A stretch of 42,162 nt of DNA from Woeseiaceae bacterium (GTDB lineage Bacteria; Pseudomonadota; Gammaproteobacteria; Steroidobacterales; Woeseiaceae): assembly GCA_030066655.1 (NCBI GenBank), contig JASJBE010000056.1, positions 1 to 42,162 on the forward strand. Reading direction: 5' to 3'. Position numbers and translations under genes: made by a program. Positions 1 to 9,196 of this stretch are shown piece after piece (within the stretch, counting starts at the first letter, position 1; each line of letters opens with the position of its first letter). The notes beneath the pieces were generated by a model. That model was not told the origin of the DNA, did no database searches, and saw only the letters and a list, made by a program, of their open reading frames with translations.

Positions 1-852
1 TACTACGGCTGCGACCAGACACAGGCGCAGCGCATCATTTCAGCGAAGGACCTCAAGGACACGCGTATCCTGCTGTTCGCCAACGGTATCCTGCGCTTCC
101 CATTGGTTCTCTTGTACTGCTTCGCCGGCCTCATTGTCGGGGTTGTCTTCTTCAACGATCCTGAACTGATGGCGAAGATTCCAGCCGACAAACCTGACTA
201 CATGATGCCGATATTTATCATCGAGCATCTGCCGCACGGTATAATCGGCCTGCTGCTAGTTGCGATCATGGCTGCCGCGATGTCGTCGCTCAGTTCCGCG
301 GTAAATTCGCTGGCGGCCGTGACGATGGAAGACCTGTCTGTGCTGGGTGTGAAGCCCTCTACCGAGCGCGGCGAAGTCATGCTGGCAAGGGGCGTATCCG
401 TCTTCTGGGGCATAACGATCCTGATCATGTCCCTGTTTGGCGGAGCCATCGCGCCGACCGTTATCGAGGCAATCAACAAGGTCGGCTCGGCGCTGTACGG
501 CCCGATCCTCGGCGTGTTCCTGTTGGGCATGCTGACGAAGAAAGTAAACGGCGTTGGCGCCAGCACCGGACTGTTGGTTGGTATGTTCTTCAACCTGTAC
601 CTGTGGAAATCACATCCTGAGATTTTCTGGATGTGGTGGAACTTCATTGGTCTCGTTTTGACATCGGTCGTGGCGATCGTCGTCAGCGCAATAACGGGCA
701 AGCTCCCCGAGAAAATACCCGTGGCAGACCATCGAGCGACGGTCGCCAGCGTTGCCCGGTCGCCCTACACGATTGTACTGGTGTCGGTTTTCGGCCTGAT
801 CGTCGTCGTCAGCACCGTGGTCAAGGACCTGCATGCATGGACAACAGGCTAG
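1..852 (+). CDS. Sodium:solute symporter (SSS family), 5'-truncated
   Basis: The reading frame is open from base 1 to the TAG at 850-852, so the N-terminal half lies outside the window. About 283 residues remain. They show several hydrophobic segments and the SSS-family motif AAAMSSLSSAVNSLAAV, followed by a short acidic stretch and more membrane helices. Family knowledge: these inner-membrane carriers couple solute uptake to sodium. The last 16 bases overlap the glycerate kinase gene, and the downstream genes hydrolyse and channel a glycoside. I infer that it imports mannosylglycerate or glucosylglycerate; the specificity cannot be read from sequence. Confidence 0.9.
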   Translation, partial: YYGCDQTQAQRIISAKDLKDTRILLFANGILRFPLVLLYCFAGLIVGVVFFNDPELMAKIPADKPDYMMPIFIIEHLPHGIIGLLLVAIMAAAMSSLSSAVNSLAAVTMEDLSVLGVKPSTERGEVMLARGVSVFWGITILIMSLFGGAIAPTVIEAINKVGSALYGPILGVFLLGMLTKKVNGVGASTGLLVGMFFNLYLWKSHPEIFWMWWNFIGLVLTSVVAIVVSAITGKLPEKIPVADHRATVASVARSPYTIVLVSVFGLIVVVSTVVKDLHAWTTG

Positions 853-2120
853 GCATTGACGGGCATCGAGACATGCTCGAGCAGCTGTTCAGGGTCGGTG
901 TCGACCATTGCCTGCCACGCAACGTGTTGCCGCAACTGCTGCCCACCGCCTCCCCGAGAGGTCGGAATATCGTCCTAGGCGCCGGTAAGGCATCAGCGGA
1001 GATGGCCGCCGTTGCGAACGACACGCTCAAAGGGACAACCGTCGGCCTCGTCGTGACCCGTCACGGCCACGGAGCATCTTCGTCTACCGGTGACATCGAG
1101 GTCGTTGAGGCCGGACACCCGGTGCCGGATTCCTGTTCCTTCGAAGCGGCGGAAAAGATGCTGGCCCTGGCTGAGACAGCGACCGCCGATGACCGTGTGC
1201 TGTTCATGTTCTCAGGCGGCGGTTCTGCGCTTTTGTGCGCGCCAGTGGACGGCGTTTCGGCTGAACGAAAACAGGAAATCACGCGCTTCCTGTTGCACAG
1301 CGGTGCCCGAATCGACGAGATCAACTGCGTTCGTAAACACCTGTCGAGGATTAAGGGCGGTGCGCTCGCTCATCGCGCTGCCAGAGCCGAACTGATGACC
1401 TTCGTGATCTCCGACGTCGTGGGTGACAATCCGTCGGATATCGCATCCGGTCCATCGGTGCCCTATCAACGCGACGTCAGCAAGGCCACCGGCATTCTAG
1501 AGAAGTACGGGTATGCTGACGTCGGTCTTGTCGTGGGCGCGATCAGCAAGGCGGAGCAATTTGACGCGCCCGAGCATCCGATTCACATTGCGGCAACGGC
1601 GCAGACCGCACTCGACTCGATAGCGAGCGAGGTCGAGGCAGCGGGCTGGAAGCCGGTTAGCGCTGGACAGGACCTGGAGGGCGATGCAACGCAGATGGGC
1701 AAGGCGCACGCCGAGCTTGCTTTGCGGTATCGCAACCAGGGAGAGCGCGTGGCCTTAATCTCGGGCGGCGAGCTGACTGTGCAGGTGAGCAATCGTGATG
1801 GTCACGGCGGTCCGAACCTCGAGTATCTAGCGAGTCTCATGTTGAGTCTCGACGGCGCGGACGGCATTGAAGCCCTGGCCTGTGACAGCGACGGCATCGA
1901 TGGGTCGGAGGACAACGCCGGTGGTTACGTATCGCCGTCCTCGCTGCGACGCGCCTCCGACAGACGCCTCGTCGTAGAGGAACTCCTGTCGAACAACGAC
2001 ACCTACACGTGTTTCGAGTCGCTTGGCGATCTGATCATGACGGGCCCGACTCGCACAAACATCAATGACATCAGGATTATCCTGGTGGATCCGAATGCAA
2101 GGAGTGGTTCCCATGCCTGA
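837..2120 (+). CDS. Glycerate 2-kinase (MOFRL/GckA-type)
   Basis: This is a 427-aa protein, the usual size for the DUF4147/MOFRL glycerate kinase family. It would phosphorylate D-glycerate to 2-phosphoglycerate with ATP in the cytoplasm. Visible family motifs are VLGAGKASAEMA near the N-terminus, FSGGGSALLCAP, SGGELTVQV, ACDSDGIDGSEDNAGG and a C-terminal GPTRTNINDI. I chose the ATG at 837 because AAGGA lies 8-10 bases upstream, and translation from further upstream gives low-complexity, non-family sequence inside the symporter gene. It overlaps the symporter by 16 bp and the next gene by 8 bp, so translation is probably coupled. It fits disposal of glycerate released by the next gene's product. 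Confidence 0.9.
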   Translation: MDNRLGIDGHRDMLEQLFRVGVDHCLPRNVLPQLLPTASPRGRNIVLGAGKASAEMAAVANDTLKGTTVGLVVTRHGHGASSSTGDIEVVEAGHPVPDSCSFEAAEKMLALAETATADDRVLFMFSGGGSALLCAPVDGVSAERKQEITRFLLHSGARIDEINCVRKHLSRIKGGALAHRAARAELMTFVISDVVGDNPSDIASGPSVPYQRDVSKATGILEKYGYADVGLVVGAISKAEQFDAPEHPIHIAATAQTALDSIASEVEAAGWKPVSAGQDLEGDATQMGKAHAELALRYRNQGERVALISGGELTVQVSNRDGHGGPNLEYLASLMLSLDGADGIEALACDSDGIDGSEDNAGGYVSPSSLRRASDRRLVVEELLSNNDTYTCFESLGDLIMTGPTRTNINDIRIILVDPNARSGSHA

Positions 2121-3381
2121 CGACATCGACAACAAGGCTAAAGAGATCCTGCGCTCCAACGACAAAGGCGGGTTTACCGTGCCGACCGGCGGACTGTATC
2201 CCTACCAGTGGAACTGGGATTCCATGTTTGTTGCGCTGGGGTTCGCAACTTTTGACCGCTCACGAGCTTGCCAGGAGATCGAGACCCTGTTTGAAGCGCA
2301 GTGGAGCGACGGCTTCGTGCCGCATATCGTCTTCAGACGCGAGGACCCCGATTACTTTCCGGGCCCGTCAGTGTGGCAGGCCGGTGAGACACTACCCACT
2401 TCCGGCATCACGCAACCGCCAGTCGCTGCCAGTGTCGTTTACAAACTGTGGTCGGAAGCTGACGACGATTCGATCAGGGGGCGCCTCGCCGCACTGTTCC
2501 CAAAGGTGCTCGCCTGGCACCGCTGGTTCCACAGCTGTCGTATTCCGCAGGGAATCGATGCAATTGTCATCACCCATCCGTGGGAAAGTGGCCGCGACAA
2601 TTCACCGGAGTGGGATTCTCCCGCTTCAGCGATAGACGTCTCCGAGGTCGAGCCGTACACGCGCCGCGATCTGCAGCATGCCGACCCGCACATGCGCCCG
2701 ACGAAGCTGGACTACGATCGTTACATCGCGCTGGTTGAGTACGGTAGGGGTACGGGCTGGGACCAGAAAAAGATAGCTACCGAGGGGCCGTTCCGCGTAG
2801 CCGACGTCGGCATGACGATGATACTGCTGCGTGCGACGCGCGATCTGCTCGCGTTGGCCAAGGCTCTCGCGCGCAACGACGACCGGCCGCAAATCGAAGG
2901 GTACCTGCGCCAGCTTGAAACAGGCGTTGACTACCTGTGGGACGACAAGCACCAGACATTCTGTTCGCGGGACACGGTGAACGGGCAGCACTCCGGTATG
3001 GTCACCAGTGCGTCGTTCCTGTACGCCTACGCCGACGCGGGTAACGAAGAACAGAGAAAGCAGATGCTCTCTCACTGGGAGAGAATCAGTGCGAACGCAG
3101 AGTACATGCTGCCGAGTCACGACCCGGACAACGTGCACTTCGATCACATGCGCTACTGGAAGGGGCCGGTGTGGATGGTCGTCAATTACATGCTGGCGCA
3201 AGGCTTCGCAGAGCAGGGCATGCCGGAGGCGGCCGATCGCATCAAAGCAGACTCTCGACGCCTGATCGAAGGATTTGGTTTTAACGAGGCCTTCTCGCCA
3301 AAGACCGGTGCCGGCACGGGTGGCAGTGACTTCTCGTGGACGGCTGCGATGTGGCTCGCCTGGTGCGGCCAGGATACGTGA
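2113..3381 (+). CDS. GH63-type mannosylglycerate/glucosylglycerate hydrolase
   Basis: This is a 422-aa (alpha/alpha)6-barrel glycosidase, cytoplasmic because there is no signal peptide. Motifs match the GH63 MgH/GgH branch: YPYQWNWDSMF at residues 29-39, HPWESGRDNSPEWD at 155-168 (the Asp162 region, probable general acid) and GFNEAFSPKTGAGTGG with Glu392 (probable base), then FSWTA. Family members hydrolyse 2-O-alpha-mannosyl- or glucosyl-glycerate to hexose plus glycerate. The ATG at 2113 has AAGGAG at 2099-2104 and overlaps the kinase stop. The neighbouring mannose isomerase-like and fructokinase genes favour mannosylglycerate over glucosylglycerate. A trehalase or other GH63 role is possible but fits the context poorly. 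Confidence 0.85.
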   Translation: MPDDIDNKAKEILRSNDKGGFTVPTGGLYPYQWNWDSMFVALGFATFDRSRACQEIETLFEAQWSDGFVPHIVFRREDPDYFPGPSVWQAGETLPTSGITQPPVAASVVYKLWSEADDDSIRGRLAALFPKVLAWHRWFHSCRIPQGIDAIVITHPWESGRDNSPEWDSPASAIDVSEVEPYTRRDLQHADPHMRPTKLDYDRYIALVEYGRGTGWDQKKIATEGPFRVADVGMTMILLRATRDLLALAKALARNDDRPQIEGYLRQLETGVDYLWDDKHQTFCSRDTVNGQHSGMVTSASFLYAYADAGNEEQRKQMLSHWERISANAEYMLPSHDPDNVHFDHMRYWKGPVWMVVNYMLAQGFAEQGMPEAADRIKADSRRLIEGFGFNEAFSPKTGAGTGGSDFSWTAAMWLAWCGQDT

Positions 3382-3384
3382 CGC

Positions 3385-4350
3385 ATGAATCGTGTGGTCT
3401 GTTTCGGCGAGGCGCTGATCGACTTTCTGAATACCGGGCAGGAGCTGGCGGATGGGACCCCGCACAACGTGTTCATCCAGTTTCCCGGTGGCGCTCCGGC
3501 CAACGCTGCCGTGGCGGCCGCCAAGCTCGGCGCGAACGCAGCGTTCGCCGGCCAGGTCGGCAACGATCCTTTCGGCTTATTCATCGTCGAGGCGCTGCAG
3601 CGATACGGCGTGGATACCAGCCTGACGCTTGTTCACCCGGACGCACCCACGGCACTGGCGTTCGTTTTTCTTGACGAGGCAGGCGAGCGCAGCTTCTCGT
3701 TTCGTCGTGACGCCACTGCCGATATCGTAATCACGAGGGGGCAGGTTGGGTCCGATTGGTTCGACGGCGACCCGATACTGCACTTTTGCAGCAACACGCT
3801 CACCGACTCTCACATCGCAGGCGTTACTCGACACGTCGTCGATCAGGCGCGAAACCGCGGGGCGACAATCAGTTTCGATGTCAATCTGCGCCACAACCTC
3901 TGGTCGGGCGGTGTCGCGGATAAACGAGCAGTTAACGATCTCGTTCCTCAGTCAGACGTCGTCAAATTCTCAACAGATGAACTGGAGTTTCTTTGCGAAG
4001 GAGACCGAGACACTTATCTCGAGTCCATCTTCGCATCCGGTCTGGGTGCAGCGCTGATCACGGATGGACCGGGCGATATCGAAGTCGCAACGCCTCAGTC
4101 GAGGACAACAGTGTCTCCCCCGGCAGTCGATGCCGTCGATACGACGGGTGGAGGAGACGCCTTTATTGGCGCAGTCCTGTACGGACTCAGCCTGCAGGGC
4201 GACATTGCCGGATTCCTCGCGGATGTCGACCGATTGAAGAGTCTTGTTGTTTCTGCATCCCGCTGCGGCGCAATCGCCGTATCGCGCAAAGGCGCCTTCC
4301 CATCGTTCCCGACCTTCGACGACGTCGCGGACACATGGAGTATTCAATGA
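3385..4350 (+). CDS. PfkB-family fructokinase
   Basis: This is a 321-aa ribokinase-like sugar kinase. The N-terminal CFGEALIDF and FPGGAPANAAVAAAKLG are the PfkB signature 1 region. The C-terminal DTTGGGDAFIGA is signature 2, with Asp258 as the catalytic base and the GGGD anion hole. Family knowledge: this branch phosphorylates fructose to fructose-6-phosphate with ATP. It starts 3 bases after the hydrolase stop, and its stop overlaps the next start as ATGA. I infer that it phosphorylates fructose made from mannose by the AGE-family protein encoded next. A 2-keto-3-deoxygluconate kinase is an alternative that the context does not support. Confidence 0.85.
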   Translation: MNRVVCFGEALIDFLNTGQELADGTPHNVFIQFPGGAPANAAVAAAKLGANAAFAGQVGNDPFGLFIVEALQRYGVDTSLTLVHPDAPTALAFVFLDEAGERSFSFRRDATADIVITRGQVGSDWFDGDPILHFCSNTLTDSHIAGVTRHVVDQARNRGATISFDVNLRHNLWSGGVADKRAVNDLVPQSDVVKFSTDELEFLCEGDRDTYLESIFASGLGAALITDGPGDIEVATPQSRTTVSPPAVDAVDTTGGGDAFIGAVLYGLSLQGDIAGFLADVDRLKSLVVSASRCGAIAVSRKGAFPSFPTFDDVADTWSIQ

Positions 4351-5528
4351 CCGACTTTCGCAATCGTGAATTCCTGATTGCACATATCCGCTCGATTCTG
4401 GATTTCTACCTGCCGGCATCAGTGGATGCCAGCGGTGGGTATTTCCAGAATTTCAAAGACGACGGGAGCCTGTTTGATCCGGGTCAGCGCCACCTCGTCA
4501 GCAGCTGTCGGATGGTCTTCAACTTCTGTAAGGCGTTTGAGTTGTTTCGTGATGCCGACTATCTCAATACGGCAAAGCACGGACTCGACTACATACGCGA
4601 ACGCCATTGGGACCCGGCACGGGAGGGATACAATTGGACGTTGAACGACGGGCATGTGGCCGATGACCAGACTAATCATTGCTATGGACTGGCATTCGTA
4701 ATGCTGAGCGCTTCAGCGGCATACGAAGCGGGTCTGGATGGCGCGCGAACGGACATCGAGCGGGCCTGGTCGATAATGGAAACGCGGCTCTGGGATGCGT
4801 CGAATGGGCTGTACGCTGATGAGGCGACGGCCGACTGGTCCGAGACCGATGCCTATCGCGGGCAGAACGCCAACATGCACAGCTGCGAGGCGCTTATTGC
4901 TGCCTTCGAGGCCACGGGAGAGGAGCGCTACCTAGAGCGTGCCTATGACCTGGCGAGACTCGTGACCATCGAGCTTGCGGACAAGTCGGACGGCCTCATC
5001 TGGGAGCATTTCACATCCGACCTGAGCATTGACTGGGAATACAACAAGGACGATCCGAAAAACCTTTACCGGCCGTGGGGCTTCCAGCCAGGACACCAGG
5101 CAGAGTGGGCTAAGCTACTGCTGACACTTCACGGCCATCGGTCCGAAGAGTGGATGGTTGAGCGAGCCGTGCAGCTGTTCGATCGGGCGCTCAAAGTCTG
5201 CTGGGACGATGAGCACGGCGGCATTCTGTATGGATTCGCACCAGACGGCACGATCTGCGATCCGGACAAATACTTCTGGGTACAGGCCGAATCCTTTGCA
5301 GCCGCGGCGCGGCTGTATCGTCAAACGGGTGACGAGAAGTACAGCGACTGGTACCGCAGAATCTGGCAATACGCGTGGGGCCACATGATCGACCATGATT
5401 ACGGGGCCTGGTATCGCGTTCTGACGAGGGACAATCGGAAATACAGCGACCAAAAGTCTACAGCGGGCGGCAAGTGTGACTACCATACGATCGGCGCGTG
5501 CTGGGACGTGCTTCGCATCTCCGCCTGA
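4347..5528 (+). CDS. AGE-family mannose isomerase-like protein
   Basis: This is a 393-aa protein of the N-acylglucosamine 2-epimerase family, an (alpha/alpha)6 barrel of typical length. Conserved histidines are visible at H178 (NMHSCEALI), H250 (PGHQAEWAKLLL) and H380 (DYHTIGACWDVL); the last two match the family's catalytic pair. Members include aldose-ketose isomerases converting mannose to fructose (YihS/ManI type), cellobiose 2-epimerase and GlcNAc 2-epimerase. I chose the ATG at 4347 because GGAG lies at 4337-4340 and the start overlaps the kinase stop. Its place between a mannosylglycerate-type hydrolase and a fructokinase makes mannose isomerisation the most economical role. It is the last gene of the operon. 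Confidence 0.82.
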   Translation: MTDFRNREFLIAHIRSILDFYLPASVDASGGYFQNFKDDGSLFDPGQRHLVSSCRMVFNFCKAFELFRDADYLNTAKHGLDYIRERHWDPAREGYNWTLNDGHVADDQTNHCYGLAFVMLSASAAYEAGLDGARTDIERAWSIMETRLWDASNGLYADEATADWSETDAYRGQNANMHSCEALIAAFEATGEERYLERAYDLARLVTIELADKSDGLIWEHFTSDLSIDWEYNKDDPKNLYRPWGFQPGHQAEWAKLLLTLHGHRSEEWMVERAVQLFDRALKVCWDDEHGGILYGFAPDGTICDPDKYFWVQAESFAAAARLYRQTGDEKYSDWYRRIWQYAWGHMIDHDYGAWYRVLTRDNRKYSDQKSTAGGKCDYHTIGACWDVLRISA

Positions 5529-5603
5529 CGCACGGAAGTGTCGAAAAAGCTGTGTCTGCTACGACTTAAGCACCTGATTCAAAGTTGGCACTGCTTCGGT
5601 TCG

Positions 5604-5822
5604 CTATCCCAGTTCTGCTTTGGCCTTTTCGAACCAGCCAATCACAGAGCGCCAATGGTCATCCCCATAGAGACGACGAAACCGAGTGGTTTCCTGTGCG
5701 TTTTCATCCTTCCAGACGGCCAGGCGCTGCTCGAGAAACTCGGGGGTCAGTGGGATACCGCACTCTTTTGTGATGCAGTGATGCCAGTGCTCGTAAGTGG
5801 TTGGGATGACGTCGTATTGCAT
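5604..5822 (-). CDS. Small uncharacterised protein, 72 aa
   Basis: This is a soluble 72-residue reading frame, rich in Trp, His and charged residues (TYEHWHHCITKECGIPLT; FRRLYGDDHWRSVIGWFEKA). The composition looks like a genuine small globular protein rather than a random frame, and I have a sense of having seen similar gammaproteobacterial proteins, but I cannot name a family. It lies on the strand opposite its neighbours, in an otherwise gene-free gap after the mannosylglycerate operon. There is no clear Shine-Dalgarno sequence before the ATG. Function is unknown. Confidence 0.6.
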   Translation of the reverse strand: MQYDVIPTTYEHWHHCITKECGIPLTPEFLEQRLAVWKDENAQETTRFRRLYGDDHWRSVIGWFEKAKAELG

Positions 5823-5960
5823 GCGGCTCGGACTAGAAAGATTTCAGAACAGGATATCACTTCGTCTCAGAAACCGCGCATTGGTTCAGTGCTTTTGCTC
5901 GTCGGGAGATAGTCTTCGCTATCTATGGCCGCCAACCGCGGTCGTCGCTATGATCGGGCG

Positions 5961-7907
5961 ATGCCTATGTCTCGGCTACTGATCATCGTATTCGTTCTTA
6001 CCGCTGCCGGATGCTCAGGCCCGCAGGAACCCGTCTCAACGGTCGCGCACACGACGGGGCCGTCAGAATTCGTCGGCAGCGAAGCCTGCGCCGACTGTCA
6101 TGCGGTCGAATACACCGACTGGCAAGGCTCGCATCATGAGCTGGCCATGCAGGTCGCTACTAATCAGACGGTGCTCGGTGACTTCGACAGCGCCAGCGTC
6201 GACTACTATGGCGCGACGACTCGTATGTATCGGAACGGCGAGAGCTTCATCATGCAGACCGGAAACGCGTCCGGCGATCTCGAGGAGTTCAGGGTCAGCT
6301 ACACGTTTGGCATAGAGCCGCTGCAGCAGTACCTGACCGATTTCCCGGACGGGCGCAAGCAGGTGCTTCCGTTTGCCTGGGATACCCGGCCGTCCGGGGA
6401 AGGTGGGCAGCGCTGGTACCACCTGCATCCGGATGAGGAGATCCGGCATGACGATGTCCTGCACTGGACCGGTCGCTTCGCCAACTGGAATTACATGTGT
6501 GCGGAATGTCATTCGACCGATCTGCAAGTGGGTTATGAACTGGCAACGGACACGTTCAACACCACCTGGTCCGAGGTTTCCGTGGGGTGCGAAGCTTGTC
6601 ACGGCCCTGCCTCAACTCATGTGCAACAGGCGAATAGCCGTTTCGACGACAGATTTGGTCTGCTGGTCGACCTCGACGATCGCGGGGATGCCGCGTGGAT
6701 CATGAACCTCGAGACCGGGATCGCCGAGCGCAGCGAGCCGGCGGCCACACGACAGGAGCCGGAGAGCTGCGGACGCTGTCACTCACGGCGCGGTGTCATC
6801 GCCGAGCATTACGAGTACGGCAAACCGCTGCTGGATACACATAGGCTCTCTTTCCTTGAGGAGGGCCTTTATCACGCGGACGGTCGGACCCTCGATGAAG
6901 TGTTCGTGTACGGCTCCTTCATCCAGAGCAAGATGTATCGCGCAGGCGTGACCTGCTCGGACTGTCACAACCCACATTCCGGCGAGCTGTACACGGGACC
7001 GGACCCCAACGACATCTGCGCCCAGTGCCACTTGCCCACGAAGTTCGCGTCAACGGAGCACGCGCCCAGCAATGAATGCGTGTCCTGCCACATGCAGGAC
7101 GAGATCTACATGGGCGTCGACGCGCGGCGGGATCACAGTTTCCGGCTTCCAAAAACACAGTCCGATCCGAATCACTACGGCGCGGCGATCGCGGCCGCAC
7201 GGGGTGGCCAGGTCGATGTCGTCGCCGTCAGCGATAAGACCTACCCGGCCATCGCCCGAGCAACGCTGCTGACGCTGCTCCGCGCCCCGTTCACCGACGA
7301 CGAGATCGCTCTGCTGGAAAGCGCGGTGCGCGACCCGGATCCACTGCTTCGTATCGGTGCATTACAGGCCATACACGCGTCGCCCCCGGAAATTCGCCCA
7401 TCGCTTGGCGCAAACCTGCTGTCGGACCCGGTTCGTGCGGTCCGAGTGCAAGCGGCGCTGACTTTCGTTGAGACCCGTGATCTGTTGCCGCTGGAAGCGT
7501 CGAGAGCGTATGCCGGGGCCGCCGAGGAGTATCGGCAGTCCTTGCTGGCGACCGCAAGCTTCCCCGAATCGATGACCTTCCTGTCTGATTTCGAGTTCCG
7601 CATGGGCGATAACGGCCGGGCCATCCAATACCTGCAGCACGCTCTCAGACTCGATCCGAAACTGGCGGTGGCCCGCCATTCCTACGGCCTCGCGCTGGTT
7701 CGAGAGCGTCGCTATGACGAGGCATTGGCCGAGCTCGAGCAAGCCTACGAGCTGGATCCAGCCAATGCGCGCTACGCGTTTGTGTACGCGGTCTCTCTCA
7801 ATTCGCTCGGCAGGGTCAATGAGGCTACGGCGGTTCTCGCGAAGGCGCGTGAAGACTTCCCCGACGACCCAGACATCCTGTCCTTCTGGCGATTGCTAAA
7901 TCAGTGA
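5961..7907 (+). CDS. Heptaheme cytochrome c lipoprotein with TPR tail
   Basis: This is a 648-aa predicted lipoprotein. The N-terminus is hydrophobic and ends in a lipobox (LTAAGC). Seven CXXCH heme-attachment motifs follow: CADCH (residues 43-47), CAECH, CEACH, CGRCH, CSDCH, CAQCH and CVSCH (373-377). After about residue 400 come helical HEAT/TPR-like repeats, clearest at about 553-640 (ALRLDPKLAVARHSYGLAL, YDEALAELEQAYELDP). The family is multiheme c-type cytochromes related to cytochrome c554 with TPR extensions; it should be periplasmic and carry electrons. The ATG at 5961 puts the signal sequence at the start; an ATG 36 bases upstream would add charged residues before it. No redox partner gene is adjacent. 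Confidence 0.85.
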   Translation: MPMSRLLIIVFVLTAAGCSGPQEPVSTVAHTTGPSEFVGSEACADCHAVEYTDWQGSHHELAMQVATNQTVLGDFDSASVDYYGATTRMYRNGESFIMQTGNASGDLEEFRVSYTFGIEPLQQYLTDFPDGRKQVLPFAWDTRPSGEGGQRWYHLHPDEEIRHDDVLHWTGRFANWNYMCAECHSTDLQVGYELATDTFNTTWSEVSVGCEACHGPASTHVQQANSRFDDRFGLLVDLDDRGDAAWIMNLETGIAERSEPAATRQEPESCGRCHSRRGVIAEHYEYGKPLLDTHRLSFLEEGLYHADGRTLDEVFVYGSFIQSKMYRAGVTCSDCHNPHSGELYTGPDPNDICAQCHLPTKFASTEHAPSNECVSCHMQDEIYMGVDARRDHSFRLPKTQSDPNHYGAAIAAARGGQVDVVAVSDKTYPAIARATLLTLLRAPFTDDEIALLESAVRDPDPLLRIGALQAIHASPPEIRPSLGANLLSDPVRAVRVQAALTFVETRDLLPLEASRAYAGAAEEYRQSLLATASFPESMTFLSDFEFRMGDNGRAIQYLQHALRLDPKLAVARHSYGLALVRERRYDEALAELEQAYELDPANARYAFVYAVSLNSLGRVNEATAVLAKAREDFPDDPDILSFWRLLNQ

Positions 7908-8130
7908 ACGTTGAGTGACATGTGGCCCTGCGACGTCTCCACCGCCCAAGATTGGGACGCTTTTCTCAGCGGTGAATCAGTTAGCGGTGCTTTCGAGAAT
8001 ACCCAATGCACAAGCGAGTAATTTCTCCGTCGCTGGCACTCGGTTTGCCGACGAAGCTCGGCAGGGCTCGCTCATAAGCCGTTTGCACGAACACGGCCGG
8101 GGCCGGGCGCTCTCGGCCATCGTTTTTCGC

Positions 8131-8994
8131 TCAGACAGCGTTCAGCGGGATCTTGAGATAGCGAACGTCATTGTCCTCCGGGTCGGGGAACTGCCCGGCC
8201 CGCACGTTGACCTGGATGGACGGCAGCAGCAGCTTGGGCATGCCGAGCTCCTTGTCACGGCCTTCACGCATCGCTATGAACTCCTGTTCGCTGACCGTCT
8301 TGTTAATGTGGATGTTTTCGTCGCGTTGCCGGGCGACCGTTGTCTCCCACGCGTAGCTATCCCGTCCAGGCGCCTTGTAGTCGTGACACATGAACAGGCG
8401 GGTGTCGTCCGGTAAGGACAGGATCTTCTGTATCGATGCATACAACTGCGACGCACTGCCACCTGGGAAGTCGGTGCGCGCCGTTCCGAAATCCTGCATG
8501 AACAGCGTATCGCCAACATACGCCGTGTCGCCGATGACGTAGGTGATGCAGGCCGGTGTGTGACCCGGAGTGCCCATGACGCGGCCCTCGATATCGCCGA
8601 CGGCGAACGTGTCGCCATCGGAGAACAGCCGATCAAACTGGCTGCCGTCCGTCGCCAGGTCGGCAATGTTGAATACGCCCCTGAAAGTCTCCTGCACGGC
8701 CGTGATCTGTGCGCCAATGCCCGTCTGTCCGCCGAGCTTGTCCTTCAGATACGGTGCGCCGCTCAGGTGATCCGCGTGGACGTGCGTCTCAAGAATCCAG
8801 TCGACGCTCAGTGCGTTCTCACTGACGTACTCGATGACGGCGTCAGCTGATGCTGTCGACGTGCGTCCGGAAGCCGCGTCATAGTCGAGCACAGGGTCGA
8901 TGACGGCAGCGCGGCTCGTCGCGGGATCGCTGACGACATAGGTGACGGTAAACGTCGCTTCGTCAAAGAACGCTTTTACATCGGGTCTGGGCAT
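8131..8994 (-). CDS. Persulfide dioxygenase-like metallo-beta-lactamase-fold protein (Blh/ETHE1-like)
   Basis: This 287-aa protein has the metallo-beta-lactamase fold signature HVHADH (H71, H73, D75, H76), then H145 (TPGHTP), D162 (VGDTLF) and H204 (MCHDY). The stretch FMQDFGTARTDFPGGSA is typical of the Blh/type-II persulfide dioxygenase group. Family knowledge: these iron enzymes oxidise glutathione persulfide to sulfite and glutathione during sulfide detoxification. The gene is divergent from a rhodanese gene across about 200 bp, which supports the sulfur assignment. A generic hydrolase role is less likely. No adjacent BigR-type ArsR regulator is seen. Confidence 0.88.
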   Translation of the reverse strand: MPRPDVKAFFDEATFTVTYVVSDPATSRAAVIDPVLDYDAASGRTSTASADAVIEYVSENALSVDWILETHVHADHLSGAPYLKDKLGGQTGIGAQITAVQETFRGVFNIADLATDGSQFDRLFSDGDTFAVGDIEGRVMGTPGHTPACITYVIGDTAYVGDTLFMQDFGTARTDFPGGSASQLYASIQKILSLPDDTRLFMCHDYKAPGRDSYAWETTVARQRDENIHINKTVSEQEFIAMREGRDKELGMPKLLLPSIQVNVRAGQFPDPEDNDVRYLKIPLNAV

Positions 8995-9196
8995 ATCGGG
9001 TTCCTGTCTGGAATCGGGCGCATACCATTATGTCTCCGACCTGCAGAAAGTTGTGAGATTTATTTCCGTCGCAGGGTACTGGCAGGAAGCCTCTGTGCTA
9101 GGCTGCCGCAGTGTGCGGACGGCCCCATGATCATGTCACGGTCATAGCGGCCGCGCCGGAACAAATGACTTCACAATTTTCGGAAAAATACATCCA

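Noticed and set aside
2626..3465. Long minus-strand frame opposite the GH63 and fructokinase genes
   Set aside because: Composition is His/Arg/Val-rich shadow, with no domain; the plus-strand genes are certain.
7915..8415. Plus-strand 166-codon frame starting in the gap after the cytochrome gene
   Set aside because: Most of it is antisense to the persulfide dioxygenase gene and it has no recognisable domain.
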